Assembly (NCBI GenBank): GCA_900239685.1
Contig: OENT01000458.1
Coordinates: 49,328 to 113,327 of the forward strand
Reading direction: 5' to 3'
Length of the DNA stretch: 64,000 nucleotides
DNA from: Rotaria macrura
Lineage: Eukaryota; Rotifera; Eurotatoria; Philodinida; Philodinidae
Part shown: positions 44,781-58,788 of the stretch, in pieces
Layout of the letters: the number at the start of each line of letters is the position of its first letter
Numbering within the stretch: position 1 is the stretch's first letter
Notes under the pieces: generated by a model
Told to the model about the DNA's origin: nothing
The model's input: the letters and a program-made list of their open reading frames with translations, nothing else
Database searches by the model: none
Program-made: the position numbers and the translations under genes

Positions 44781-46572
44781 CATTCTTCACTTCTGAGATT
44801 ATATCTAAGTCATACAAGCTGCTTGGATTAGTCATATCTGCCGCTCAAACATAACCACGATTGTGTTACAGTTATCCTTTGTCATTCAGGGATATCCAAT
44901 TGTCTAGTTCATTATTTTTTTCTCCTAGGAACCACAATTGATAAATAGAAAAAGTTTATAGTCGTTCAAAAGCAATAAAAATTTCTGCAATTCATAACTG
45001 TTCAATTGATTAATATTACGCTTGATATTATTCTATCTAACATTCAATCCTTGCCAGCGAAAGGTTCTAGCAAGTATATTCTATTATTTCATTGTCGTTT
45101 GAAGTTATTGATATGAGTTCTCTCTTCTACGTTGCTCACACATTCACATGGACTTTTCACTTCAGATACGATAATCTTCTCAGAGTCAGCTCCAAGCACA
45201 TTACAGAAATGAATTGATATTCAAGTAAAGAAACTGCTTAGAAATTCAAGAATTGAACTCTGATTTAATGTTTCATGCTGATGAATTGTGGAAGCTGTTA
45301 GATATTTCCTCTATATCTTATTCAAAAAGAATTCTTTTCGTCATACTAAACGTTTATTTTTGAATTGAGATGAATCATCCAGTTTTCTGACAAACTGGCT
45401 AGTTGTCATTTCTCCAATCACTTACGTGAGAATTATTCCCTCTACCGGCATATGAAAGTTCACAAAATCAGCATTTATTTTAAGAATTTCTATTTGGTTG
45501 AATTGTAAAATTCGCAATCTATACAAACTTTCTTGGTATCAATTTGCGCCTTGTTTTTCTTGCATGCAAGTATGATTTGGAATCGTATCTATCATAAAAA
45601 GTTTGTTTTAGCAATAATTTTGACTTTCATACAATCAATGAAATTTCTGTAGTTTCCGCTGCAAACGTGATTCTTTGTGAAAAATTAAGCATTTTAGTGG
45701 ATATCCTTAAAAATAAAAGAAATTGTGAATACTTCTATGTCGTCTTAGATACAATTGGCTTTGACTCGCAGACGAATTATACAATCAAACGGTATAACTA
45801 TGCAACATATTTTTCCTACTGAGTCATCGAGATTTTAGTTCTTTGTTCGTCATGTTACTTCAAAGCACATTTCAACATTTGTATTTACGTAGCCCTGTAA
45901 CTTACAATAGAAGCATGATTGTTTTTATCAGTTTTTTCCCACAACTAGTGTTGTTGTCGTGATTCTCCAAAGCACTCCATTGATATGAGTCATTGTCAAA
46001 ATCATTCGACAGACGTTTCTTTTTCCAATTTACACATTGCGCTTACACTTGAAATTGTTGATTGAAGAAAGTCATATATAGTACTGCGATAGCTGCCTTA
46101 TTTCTTATGGCCAAAATTTTTCTTCGAAGCATGCGTAATACTTACACGCGAGTAAAGAAACATAGATTTTACTAAATTGATGTTTCTTTTGTCTTGCCAT
46201 ACAGATGGAGGAAAATTTTAATATCATGTCATACTTTGATAAATTAAATGTCGAGATTTACCGGTAAACATTTCGAAGGCAGCGCTGGAAAAAGAATAGA
46301 TCACCCTTTCACGTTGTTATATTGATTCTCTTCTATGCAAAAATTTTCTGTGCATTTTTTGTAAATATCCATATTATATTGTAGCACTTCATTTAAGATT
46401 AGGTGATAGAAAAAAATCCAAACAATTGTACTATAGACTAATATTAGCTATACGAATAAGAACAGGATGTCAACTGGTGAGTAATCGGCGGCAGATTACT
46501 TCAATTCGTTCAGAAAATTTACATTTGTTTAATCTAGAGTCAAAGCCAACCGAAGAACACTCGCCGGCAACG
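44781..46572. other. intergenic, upstream of the sirtuin gene
   Basis: AT-rich, no supported gene. Between 46573 and 46680 an open frame starting with ATG (MTEADGDLNSQFEKV...) looks coding and may be a 5' exon of the sirtuin, but I could not join it in frame with a normal-size intron. Confidence 0.4.
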
Positions 46573-46652
46573 ATGACAGAAGCTGACGGTGATTTAAATT
46601 CTCAATTTGAAAAAGTTCAACAAAGTTTGTTAGAAAAAAAATTGAGGTTTAG

Positions 46653-48531
<1,879 letters not shown>

Positions 48532-48817
48532 AAAAATAGAAAACTAATCAAGTAATTAGAACAACTTGTAATATTAATACGGAGAATTCTGCCAACACTA
48601 TTTATTTTATTGCCATTTTAATGTATGTATGATTGTTTGATTGAAGAGAAATCAAGAGTATCCGCTCGAATATTTTCATTTCCACAATCGATTGATTTCC
48701 CCGCATTGAAAGTGCATAGGTATCCATGCCATATGATGCAATGAATAAATGTTTTTCTAGTCTTCTTTAACACCTTAGTAATAATAAGAAGATTAGAAAC
48801 GAGCAGGGTGCATTTAG

Positions 48818-48818
<1 letters not shown>

Positions 48819-48849
<31 letters not shown>

Positions 48850-48873
48850 NNNNNNNNNNNNNNNNNNNNNNNN
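48819..48873. other. poly-G run and assembly gap
   Basis: Thirty G at 48819-48848, then T, then 24 N at 48850-48873. The true length of the gap is unknown. Confidence 0.95.
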
Positions 48874-49395
48874 GGGGAGGTTGGATTATTACACTACTAG
48901 CCCACACTTTCATTCTTAGCTTTATTCATACTCTTTTTTACAATTTACTTTTGTAAAGTGAAGTGTTACCTAGTAGATAAATTTAAAAAAATACACGTAA
49001 TCGACTTAAAAACTTGTGACAATCATCTTGATATCAAAGACGGTAAATCTGACTGGCAGACCCCGTTGACTCACATGGGGAAACTATCAGATTTTATCGG
49101 ATCCGATTTGAATCCTAGGGATCTGATCGGATCCTTCTTGGCAGTTTCGTCCTGGTTAGTCTCGCATAAAGCATGTCTCGTTATTAATATCACCAAGAAC
49201 AAATATCGAATAGTTATTGGACTAATTTCGCATATTCAAAAATTAGGAGACGAATGCACCTCTTTCTGTGTAGATGGAATTGTGGAACACTGGGAATGTT
49301 TCTTCTTCTGGAGAGGTGCCCATTCGTCGTAATAGATCAGACACATACCAAAAGAAGCAAAGCAAAGAAGAATTTGGAAACTCACGTTTGAACTT
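48874..49395. other. non-genic, GATCCGATC-rich words
   Basis: The ORF at 48958-49332 (124 codons from a non-ATG start) contains no domain. At 49085-49135 words such as ATCGGATCCGATTT and GATCTGATCGGATCC occur; similar words recur at 52856-53160, suggesting fragments of one repeat family. Confidence 0.4.
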
Positions 49396-49675
49396 TAAAC
49401 GCTCTTAATGGGAACCGTGATTGCGACCCATTGACGCTTATTAATAAAACGAGATAGACTGATCTTTTTGTGCAAAATTTTCACTCTCTAAGTGCAAAAA
49501 AGATGAAAAGTTCAGAAATTGAGCATATTCAAACGCTCTATTTCTGGATTTTCCCCCATTAGCAAACTTTCGAGTTAAAAACATGACTCAAACAAAGCGT
49601 TCGTTGCGTTTTATTAATGAGTATGAATGGCCCATTCTAAATGGGTCACAATGATGTTTCCGTTTGGTGCGTTTA
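49396..49675. repeat. foldback repeat of about 280 bp
   Basis: The left arm (TAAACGCTC, GACCCATT, TTATTAATAAAACG in order) reappears inverted on the right (CGTTTTATTAATGA, AATGGGTC, GCGTTTA). The arms are imperfect, about 60-80 bp each. I could not define a target duplication. Confidence 0.6.
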
Positions 49676-50490
49676 CACGTGATTTTTCAAGTTTTTCTCT
49701 ACTTGGGAAATACACCATTTCTTCCAGGAGATATGGGTGTGAATGCATCTCTCGTTTGCGGGATGTGTGACACTGCTGACTTCAACAGTGTATGGGTAGA
49801 ATACTCAACGAGACTATTTTTTTTGCGGGTCTGCACTGTCTGTTGGGACTTATCTACTTTGTTTTTCTGGTAAAAAAGGAAGAAGAAAATAGCCCATAAA
49901 CGGGATAAAAACGATGTAAAACAGTAAAAAACAGTGCCGTTTCCTGTGAACTCAGAAAAAGAAGAGAATAATGTTAAAAGCGTTGACTGTTTTCTTGCAA
50001 AAAAGAACGTCGAGTAAAACAACCGAACAGATTACCGACAAATACGGTGAAAATGAATACTGTTTTATGTCGTTTTATAGCCATTTCAGGCAGTTTCCCT
50101 TGGCCTTTCAGATGATCAGAATGATCCTCTTTGGAAAATCATAGTAATTAGAAATCACACTATCCTATTTAGCTTTATTGGAAGTCAAATAATTCAATAT
50201 GGATTCAGTAAAGATGGCATTAGTTTAAGATCTCTAGTATGAGTATCTAACATAATCTCTAAGTGCTTGGTATGCAGAGGGATTTCCTTCTTTTTCTTGT
50301 ACCATATAGCTCATTAAAATAGAAGTAGGAAAAGCGGTAAAATTTGTGAATTTATTCTACCCAGAAGAACTCTAAAAATGGATTCATACTTCATTAGGAC
50401 GACTTTCAGTACCAAGTGAATGGTTTCAGAGAAAATTAGCTCAACATGAATTTATATTGGTCCTTGCAACAAGAGGTTCATAGCATGGAG

Positions 50491-50580
50491 CAGAGCTGGG
50501 CAAGTACAGACTTTCTCGAGTACGAGCACGAGCAAAATCTTACTTGACTGCGAGTACTTGGAGTATTTTGACCAGCTCTG
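50491..50580. mobile_element. 90 bp hAT-like micro-MITE
   Basis: It begins CAGAGCTGGGCAAG and ends TTTTGACCAGCTCTG, fitting the CAGRGNTGG end pattern of the other hAT-like elements here. The flanking octamers GCATGGAG and TTATGGTG share five of eight positions, so the target duplication is decayed or absent. The interior contains inverted GAGTAC words. Confidence 0.6.
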
Positions 50581-51088
50581 TTATGGTGGCTTGATCAATT
50601 TAAGCTTCTATACCATAAATTTAATATAATTTGAAAACATATCTATGCACAGAAAGATGAAATAGTTGAATACTACTATTCAGAAAAAGACATCAATTTT
50701 GTGCTCTGAAACATTTCGGAAAAATATAGAAGATAATAATATTTCGTATAGTATTAAAATCATAAAAAATCAGATAAAACAACTATGAAAACTGCAGCAG
50801 AAGAATGCAGTTCAGCATCAGCTGAATTAATTAGTCTTTAAAAGGATGACGAAGTAAATCATGCCAAACATCGAAAAGGCCAATAATTCATGAAGTCTAA
50901 AAATTTCAATTGATCATCTCTTGATAGTGCTTGAGAAGTTATACTCTAGCTGAGATTCCCTTAACAAATCTCCGGGGAGTCCTCGAAAAAACTGAATACT
51001 GAGTATTCAGATTGAGTTTGTCTCACTTCACGTTTCACTCCCTTCACATTATGTGACTAAGAAATATTTGCGAGGCAAATATCATTAT

Positions 51089-52360
51089 GGGTGACCGCTA
51101 ACCTCGTCGCACGGCACTTCGTCGCGATCACTTGCTCGCGATCATTTCGTCGCAATGGTAACTAGTTGCAATAAATTCATTGTATTTAAACCTAAACAGT
51201 ATGACTTAATTGGATTAAGTCATACTTTTTAGTCTGTTACATAATTAATTGCATGAATGTATACGCTACTCTGTAAATTTTAGAGTAACATAATGGGTAG
51301 AATATGCACTCAGAGTAGAAAATAACTTTGTTTTATTGATACTGTTTGAGAAATTATTTTGTTAAAGTTCAAGTAATCTACTATTACATAAAACTAAATT
51401 ATTTCAAGAAAATGATTTCTGAGAAAATTTTGACCTAAGAAAAACTAAGACTAAACTAAGATGAAACTCGTTCTCGTTTGAAATTCATCATTCACTCAAC
51501 ATCTCTGAAACAATCGTTTGTGATTAGAAAATATATTTGATAAATACGCAATTTAATTTTAAAACATTTTCGTACTGGTTTCAAGTTTTCATCCTGCGAC
51601 TTTAAATAAAAATAATCGTAATAAATTTTGGAACAATATTGTTTTATGTCATTATTATGTACAAGTTGGCGTCTTTGACTTTAAGAGATTTTTGAATTAA
51701 AGAAAAATTTCTTTCAACAAAGCTCACTTCATTTAAAGTGAGAAAGTTACGTTTAAGTAGGTTTTTTAATTCATATCGACAAAATTTGTGCTAAAAAGCT
51801 TATTTTACTTGATTTTGACTAATTTAAAGACAACTACACGTTAAACATTCATTTTAAAAAGCATATGTCAAACTTAAAAATTAGAGTATCGTTTTTTCAT
51901 TTCTTATTCTATCTATCTATGGTCATATGCTTTTTTGGAACATCTATAAATGAAATGCTTTTAATGCTTTGTTCGATTGCAGAAAATCTTTCATTTCTAA
52001 TGAATTTCTTATACAAGAAAAATATTTTTTTCTTTAATTACTTTTCTTCAAATTTTATGTGACAACAAGTCTAGCATCTTTTGTTAGTATAAATTTAAAA
52101 TACACGAGCAGACATTGGCTAGGTCAAGTTTTCTTTTTTTTATTTCGCATTATTGAGCAATTAGACTAAATAGAACATTGTACACGGGGAAAATTAAACA
52201 ACAGAACAATGTAAATTTCTTAATTCAATTAATTAATTATTTCGTTTATATGTATGATAAATTCTCGTGAAGAATTATCTGTGCAACAAAAAGTAGTGCG
52301 ACGATGTGATTGCGATGAAGTGATCCCGACGAACTATCGCGTGACGAAGTGTACTAGTAC
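51089..52360. mobile_element. 1.27 kb foldback element with CGTCGCGATCACTTCGTCGC-type ends
   Basis: About 90 bp at the left, made of CTTCGTCGCGATCACTTG-like words ending near GTTGCA, appear inverted at 52281-52360. CATTAT flanks both sides (51083-51088, 52361-52366), a possible 6-bp duplication. The outermost bases match poorly, so the exact ends are approximate. The interior is AT-rich with no transposase ORF. Just inside the left arm, 51198-51226 is a perfect 13-bp hairpin with a 3-base loop (AGTATGACTTAAT). Confidence 0.65.
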
Positions 52361-52855
52361 CATTATTATGTTTCAATATTTTTTGGTATGAGGCCGTTAT
52401 TTCATGTAGAAATGCAATGCTCTTGTATAAATCTTGGGTTCTCTTTTGAAAAATCTTGGGTTCTCTTTTGAAAAATCTTGAAATCGTTGTATGAATACAA
52501 AACCATTTTAGTAACAAGAAACATTCCGTCGTTACATAAGAAAATTCCCTTATCTCAAACCATCATTTTTCAAAAAAGAATTCCTTTCTTCACTGGATAA
52601 GCTTTCAAGACAAACAGTCAGTTTTGTTTCAAAATTTATTTTCAATAAAAACAACTAATTTTCTGGGAAAAAAATTGTTTTCTTTGAAAAACGGCTTTTC
52701 AATTGAAAAAGAAACTGTACAATTTAATAAACCAATTACGGATTCGGATTCCCTTGCCCCAATCCACTTCTTTTAGACTATATTAGGAACCATTACTACG
52801 TGAAACAAGATCTAAAAGGCGTGTTGAAGTGTATATGCGCCGATGGATGAATTAT

Positions 52856-53165
52856 ATATCAGATCCGATCAGCCGACGTAATCAGATTGGAATCTGGGAA
52901 ACGGAAATATAGATAGATCCGATGGAAGATATCTATTTTATTATTTGGATAGTAATTATTATCTGGAAACATTCTTAGAATTTTAGGTCAAAAATTTACC
53001 TCAGATTTCTTCCAACTCCTACAGTATAATCCGGTAGGCATTCAGTGCTAAGACGCTGAGGGTCATTTCATTTCGCAGAATCTGATCGGAGAGAATTGGT
53101 TAGAAACAAATCCTATACAATCCTATCGGATACCAATCATAATTCGATCGGATCCAATTATAGAA
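52856..53165. repeat. cluster of GATCCGATC / CGGATCC words
   Basis: Words such as CAGATCCGATCAG, GATCCGATGG, ATCTGATCGGAG and TCGATCGGATCC recur in both orientations. They resemble 49085-49135. No clean ends, so a degraded repeat is my best reading. Confidence 0.4.
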
Positions 53166-53719
53166 GTGAATCTCTTTGTTGGTTTGAAATTAGCATCCGT
53201 TCACCAGTAACACAAACTGTGAAAGAGAAACTAACCAATTCATCTGATGATGAATTAATTTAGAGGCCTGCATTCAATATTCCCTTAGTAAATCATTGAC
53301 GACCCCCATCACAGACCATGACAGACGGCTGCAACGCACTATAACAGGTGATTTATAAAGAAGGTCTAGTCGAAAAATAGATGAAGTGTCTCCTTGTTGA
53401 AATGATATAACTCGAATTAAACAATTATGCCAAAGCATTCTCCGATATAGATAAAAAGACCAGGTTTTAGAACATGAGCAACAGCTGGCATATAGGGTTT
53501 CACATTTGTTTAGTCCAGCGATACCGTTAATAGTTTTTCGTAAAATGCTGATCGTTGCAATAAAAAAATTTCTCTACGCTATTGTTATTTCATTACCGAT
53601 TATTTAGTAGTGGAACCATAACTGACATCGTGTATCGGATACGAAGCAGATAAGTAGCACATTTATCTCAGAAGATAATGCATAAATAATTTTAATATTT
53701 TTAACGGTTCATACATATT

Positions 53720-53794
53720 TTTCAATCAAAGTAAATAGTAAATAAACTATTTACTTATTTACTATAGTAAAGTAAAATTACAGTACCATCCCTG
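53720..53794. mobile_element. partial relative of the CAGGGGTGG MITE
   Basis: The GTAAATA/TATTTAC interior words and the right end GTACCATCCCTG match the element at 35776-36115, with drift. I see no left end, so it is truncated or too diverged. Confidence 0.6.
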
Positions 53795-55093
53795 TATATG
53801 AGCAGTTATTGTTGAACTAATAATCTCTAACACTGATTGAAAGTAAAAATCGAAAAATAAATTTCTCACAGGGTACGTTATGTTTCCAAAATATTTCGTT
53901 TTTAATCATGGCTTTTTTTTTAAATAAATAATACAAAAACGTTTGTTCGATCTTGAAAATGCTTCAAAATCTTAAACAACGAGTTTGGAAAGTAGCTTTG
54001 GTTTTCTGTCGTACCTTTTTGAAATTCATAATGTTCTACAATCTTTTCAGTCTCCGATACAAACTACGTTCTCGATACGAAGACAAAGTTATTCTAAAAA
54101 ACTTTTAGTGCACTCAAATCAGTATTTTCGGAAATTTTGTGATCTCCGATACTTCGTAAACCTAAAAAGAGCTTGCAAATGGGTTGGAGGAGCTGTTTTG
54201 ACTTTTTAGAAAATGTATATTTTAGAGCATAAATAGGATCTTGAGCAAATCCCGGTAGAATCCTGCATTTTCAACTCAGAAAATAGTTGTTCAGGGATTT
54301 GAAGGGGTCTTGGACAAGATCTTGGCTCACCTTGAAAAATTCTGGAAACGGAAATCGCTAGAATTTGGAATAGGATCGTAGACAAAACTCGACAGGATCT
54401 TTCAGATTCAGCATCCTGAAAGGTCAACCCAGGATTTTCCGAGTAGTAAACAGGACTGAGACTATAGATCCTGCTCAGATGCACTGTGAGCGTTACATTG
54501 AAGAATTATTTTACACAGAAGTAGAAAAAGTTAGCCCTGGAAGCAGAAATAAATTGTACCGTAATTTCATTAACTGTTTCGACAGATCAGAAATTCCAGA
54601 AAATGTTTGCTTCCACTCTTAGTGGTTTGTAAAAATTTCACCGGCAGAAAAAACGTTTCAATCATTCTATGCTTTCATTCTAAACTTTACTATGGCGTAG
54701 ATTTTTTTCTCATTACATAACCAACTTTCAACGATTCATCACCGATAGCTGATTAAAAACAGAACTACACTGACATCCTCAGAGAGAAATTAATATGATC
54801 AGATCGGGCTTATACAGGCTTACAATATCACCATGCATAGAAAAATAGAGAACCTACTATTTTTTTTTTCTCATTTATTGTACCAAGAAAAAATTGCTTC
54901 TCGTCCTCTTCAACGGAAAAAATAATTTGCAAAGTATTAAGAAAGCTTTGCTTTAGTAAATATCAATCGAACTTTTTGATTAAACACCATAAATAAAAAG
55001 AAAAAGCCAATACGTCAAATCAACATCAGAAATCTGAAAAAACATTTTGATCATATTACTATTCAATTATTCCATTGGTTACAAGTGCTTGTG
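53795..55093. other. intergenic, upstream of the N-formylglutamate amidohydrolase-like gene
   Basis: AT-rich with no supported gene. GGATCTTGAGC and GATCCTGCTCAG words near 54235 and 54470 are inverted but short. Confidence 0.35.
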
Positions 55094-56103
55094 ATGTTCG
55101 CGGTACTTTGTCTCACATATACTACCTTAATTTCATTTTCATTGAGTGCTGCTCAACAGCAGCAGGTCCTACAATATGTCGATGGATATCGATCTTCTTG
55201 CAAGTTTCATCAAGGAGGTAACTTCAATCTCGTTCTTTCGGCACCTCATGGTGGTAGTCTCTTACCGACTGATGTACCAGATCGAACAGCAGGTGGTTGT
55301 CGTCGTCCAGGATCGTCATGCACATGGCTATACAGCGATAAATGTAACGGAGGTCAACGTTGCACAACCACGACAGTTCAAGATTATCTGAGTGATGAGT
55401 TTGCACAAAACGTTGCCGAAGAACTAAATAGTAGATACGGCCTAAAACCATTTGTTGTCGTTGGTAAGTGGCATCGAAGAAAAGTCGACTTCAATCGAGA
55501 AATCAATGAGGCAACACTCAATCATCCGGAGGCTATAAATGCTCATCAAAGTTATCACACGAATCTTCGAAATGCCATCGATCACGTACAGCAACAATAT
55601 GGCAAAGGTCTCCTCATTGATGTTCATGGCCAAGGAGTTGGAAAGTAAGTTGAGTAGCGATTCCTTTAGAAAATAGAGAACCGACTCATTGTTTTAGTTT
55701 TACAATGGTGGGATATCTTCTAGATTCCGATCTACTTAATGCAGATGATCTTCAATCGACACTTGCTACTACAACATCGATTGAACAAATTTGTGCTTCG
55801 AATCGAAATGAATGCATACGAGGAGCAACTTCATTCGGCAGCATTCTTGAGATGAATGATCTTGGTATTGCGTATCCATCGATGGCACATCCGAAGCCGG
55901 GACAAGGTACTTTTTATGAAGGTGGCTATATAACACGCAATTATATTTCGAAGATCAATGCTATTCAAACTGAACTGCCATATGATATGCGTGCTGGAAC
56001 GTACAAACGTACGAACGCTATCAAATATGCACGTGCTCTTGTTGACTATATGACAGTCAATAATTTATTAGTTAGAAAGAGAAAATTTGTAAAAAAGGTT
56101 TGA
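55094..56103 (+). CDS. N-formylglutamate amidohydrolase-like protein, secreted, two exons
   Basis: The family (FGase, PF05013-type) hydrolyses N-formyl-glutamate in bacterial histidine degradation, and related members act on other N-acyl amino acids. Exon 1 is 55094-55644, exon 2 is 55698-56103; the 53 bp intron (GTAAGT..TTTTAG, phase 2) gives 318 residues. The ATG at 55094 is followed by a signal peptide (FAVLCLTYTTLISFSLSAA). Conserved marks: SAPHGG at about 49-54, WHRRKVDFNR at 126-135, a YH, then LLIDVHGQG at about 173-181, and GGYITRNY in exon 2. The two His-containing motifs are the expected metal and active-site residues. The Cys pairs between 60 and 100 suggest an extracellular protein. 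AATAAA lies at 56146. As with the GH88 gene, an intron-bearing secreted form of a mainly bacterial family suggests old horizontal acquisition (inference). Substrate in this animal unknown. Confidence 0.85.
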
Positions 56104-56758
56104 AGCAATCATGCAAGCTCATGTGTTCGTTTTTGCATCGAATCAAATAAATAATTGACAAACATCTAAACTCAAGGCATGAAACTGATAGTTCATAAGA
56201 ATGATCAAAGACTGAACAGTGTGAAAGTACATATGTTTAACACTCTCGACTATTCTCTAATTGTTCAACAGTTGAAGCCATATTACATTTCCCTTCTTTA
56301 ACCATTTATTACATGCGCTCAACGTACTTGGTAGTTAATAAAAAATATATAATACCACCTAATTGTAGGTAGCGGCGAGTGTTAACGAAGAACAAAATCA
56401 TTTATGCTTTGTAACCTCACCAGTTCACTTCAATAAATATCCTACGCATCTAATTGTCTCACCTTATTAACGTAATAGTTTATGTTGTAGTACGTCATAT
56501 TCTATGTGTTGAGATTCAACACAATTCGAATTTCTTTGTGAAAATTTCAAACTGATACTTAGAGTAACTAATATCAATTAACATCTAACCCAAGGCTCTG
56601 ATGGTTGTTTTTGTTTCATTTATAATATGTGTTTTTGTTAAAAGGAGAGGTTTGGTGTACTAGTATGTGACATAGTTATTATTTGATACGACAGGAAACT
56701 ATGTCAATTTGAAAAAGAACTTCAACACGGATAACAAGACAATTAAACTGAGTTGAAA
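56104..56758. other. intergenic, no supported gene
   Basis: This is the 3' flank of the amidohydrolase-like gene. AT-rich; nothing supportable beyond the polyadenylation signal. Confidence 0.4.
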
Positions 56759-57081
56759 CCAAGGGGGGGAAAGCTGATTCTGGGAATCTATGATTCTATT
56801 GAATCTATTGATTCTAGTTAGATTTAAGTGATTCTATTTGATTCTATTTGATTCTACTTTACTCCATTGAATCTATTTGATTCTATCTCACTCTAATGGC
56901 AATATGATGCTCCAAGCAAGGGGGGAAAAGGTGAATCTATTGTATTAGATTAATTGGAATCAGATAGAATCACTTAGATTCAATAGAATCACTTAGATTC
57001 AATAGATTCACTTGGAATCTAATTAGAATCAATAGATTCAATAGAATCATAGATTCACAGAATCAGCTTTTTTCCCCTTGG
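56759..57081. mobile_element. 323 bp foldback element made of GATTCTATT words
   Basis: It starts CCAAGGGG and ends with CCCCTTGG. Inside, AAGCTGATTCTG, AATCTATGATTCTATTGA and neighbouring words are inverted between the two halves over roughly 100 bp each. The interior repeats GATTCTATT (left) and AATAGAATC (right) many times. No coding capacity and no clear target duplication. Confidence 0.72.
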
Positions 57082-57360
57082 CCAAGTCACACATGGAAAG
57101 ACACTAGTGTGAGCGTCGTGAAAGGCGGAAGCAGCCGAAATACTGCCCAGCATGTCAACCATCACACGTCAACTGGCAAGTGTAGTTTTATGCACGGGTA
57201 ATGCGCTATATGAACACGATGTGACACGTTCATTCACACATAGCTTTACAGACAAGTGCGTGTCTTATAAGAACCGATAGAGCCGGTGCAGCCCGTAATC
57301 TGTCAAAACACAGACTCCGAAATGTGATTGAGGGTTTCTTGAGTATCTTATTGAGCACTG

Positions 57361-58788
57361 CATTGAAAAAAAATAAGGTGTCACACGAAACCTCTGAGGT
57401 TTCGCCAAGTTCTACTGTACTATATAAGTGTCCGTATGATGATACGAAACCTGTAAGAGGTTTAGCAATATCCAAGGTTTTGTAAAATTCTTTATAGAGT
57501 TTTAAAATATAAAAAATGTTCCGTCTTTCGTATAGAAAACTTTTTGTAAATATGTTTCGTGTAGAATTAGGGTTACGAAGTTACCCTATTTCCCAAGTCG
57601 TTATGTTTCCAAGTAGCTGGTAACTTGTCCTTTACCAGTTACGTGCTTACGATAAAGGGCCGCTACCAGTTGATGCGTAACGGAGTAACGGGTTGAACCA
57701 TTCCTCTAATATGCATCAAAAAACGTTTAAAGAAATATTATGAAATTCCATAAAGTTCGACCAAAGTATATCAGGCGGGGGGAATCCATTCGTGAAGTTC
57801 GTATTTTCATGATTTTCGGTTCATATTTTTCGAGAAAAACATTTTTTTCACAAAAATTTTAAGTGTTTCATTGAAATTATACTTTTTCCCATGAAACCTG
57901 TTTCTGCATTANTGAAAATCTACTTTGCTGATAATTGGAGGACTCTTTGATTCGGTTGCTCCAATACCGTTACCGGATAAATGGTAACGGAAACGTTACC
58001 CGTTACTTGATGAAATATTCCATTTCTAGTTATATCATTTGCTAGCTGAGGAAATAAGAATGGTGAGTTTAATTTTAAAAGTTACAATAGGATGAAATGT
58101 TTTATTTGTATTGAGATCAGTTCTCAGGCGAAGAAATATGAATGGTGAGTTTGATTTTAGAAGTTACAATAAGATGAAATGCTTTTTTTTCTATTTAGAT
58201 CAAGCATCCCATATCAATCGTTTCACCCACCGAAACCTGAAGGAACTAGCAGAAAAAATTCTTGAAAATTGCATTATTCTGTAATAATACACATAGCGTC
58301 GCTGGAACATGGAAGTATTGTCCTGACCACAAACTTTCCTGCTTTTTCTAGTGAGTTCAGAGTTAGTTGGTGTGTCTTTCCACAAGAAGCGCACGAGGCC
58401 TGGGAAAAAACTTGGGAAAGTTTGTGGTCGAAATGTTGCTCCCATGTTCCAGCGATATCATGTGTTTCACTATAGGATATAGTGATTCGCTCTTACTTTT
58501 CTACCGATTATCACAGGACCCAGTTATTTTTTAGAGAGTGGGAGGTTTTAGCATTGAATGCGGGTGGAAAAATGCTTCCGCAATGGACCATAGCATTCGG
58601 CGAAACTTACATTCGATGTTGAATCGTGAACTGTAAAAAACTCCAAGTACAAAATAGCTCGCTATCAGCTGTTAAAAATTAAGCCTTTTTACGGAACCTA
58701 ATTTCTGCGACACCTCAAAGGGTTTCGATTTCGTTGCAAAACTCGGAACCCTTTAGGGTTTCGTGTGGCACCTTTTTTTCTTTCAGTG
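57361..58788. mobile_element. 1.4 kb foldback element with nested repeats
   Basis: The left end CATTGAAAAAAAATAAGG followed by GTGTCACACGAAACC matches, inverted, the right end GGTTTCGTGTGGCACC followed by TTTTTTTCTTTCAGTG. Inside are GTAACGGGTAAC-like words in both orientations (57575-58020), a nested foldback (58289-58464) and an N at 57912. No transposase ORF. Target duplication not found. Confidence 0.6.
58289..58464. repeat. nested foldback within the 57361 element
   Basis: ACACAT, CGCTGGAACATGG and GACCACAAACTTTCC on the left are inverted on the right as GGAAAGTTTGTGGTC, CCATGTTCCAGCG and ATGTGT. Arms of roughly 55 bp with a loop near 58360-58400. Confidence 0.68.

Noticed and set aside
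48958-49332. 124-codon ORF
   Set aside because: Non-ATG start, no domain, and it runs through repeat-like GATCCGATC words next to an assembly gap.
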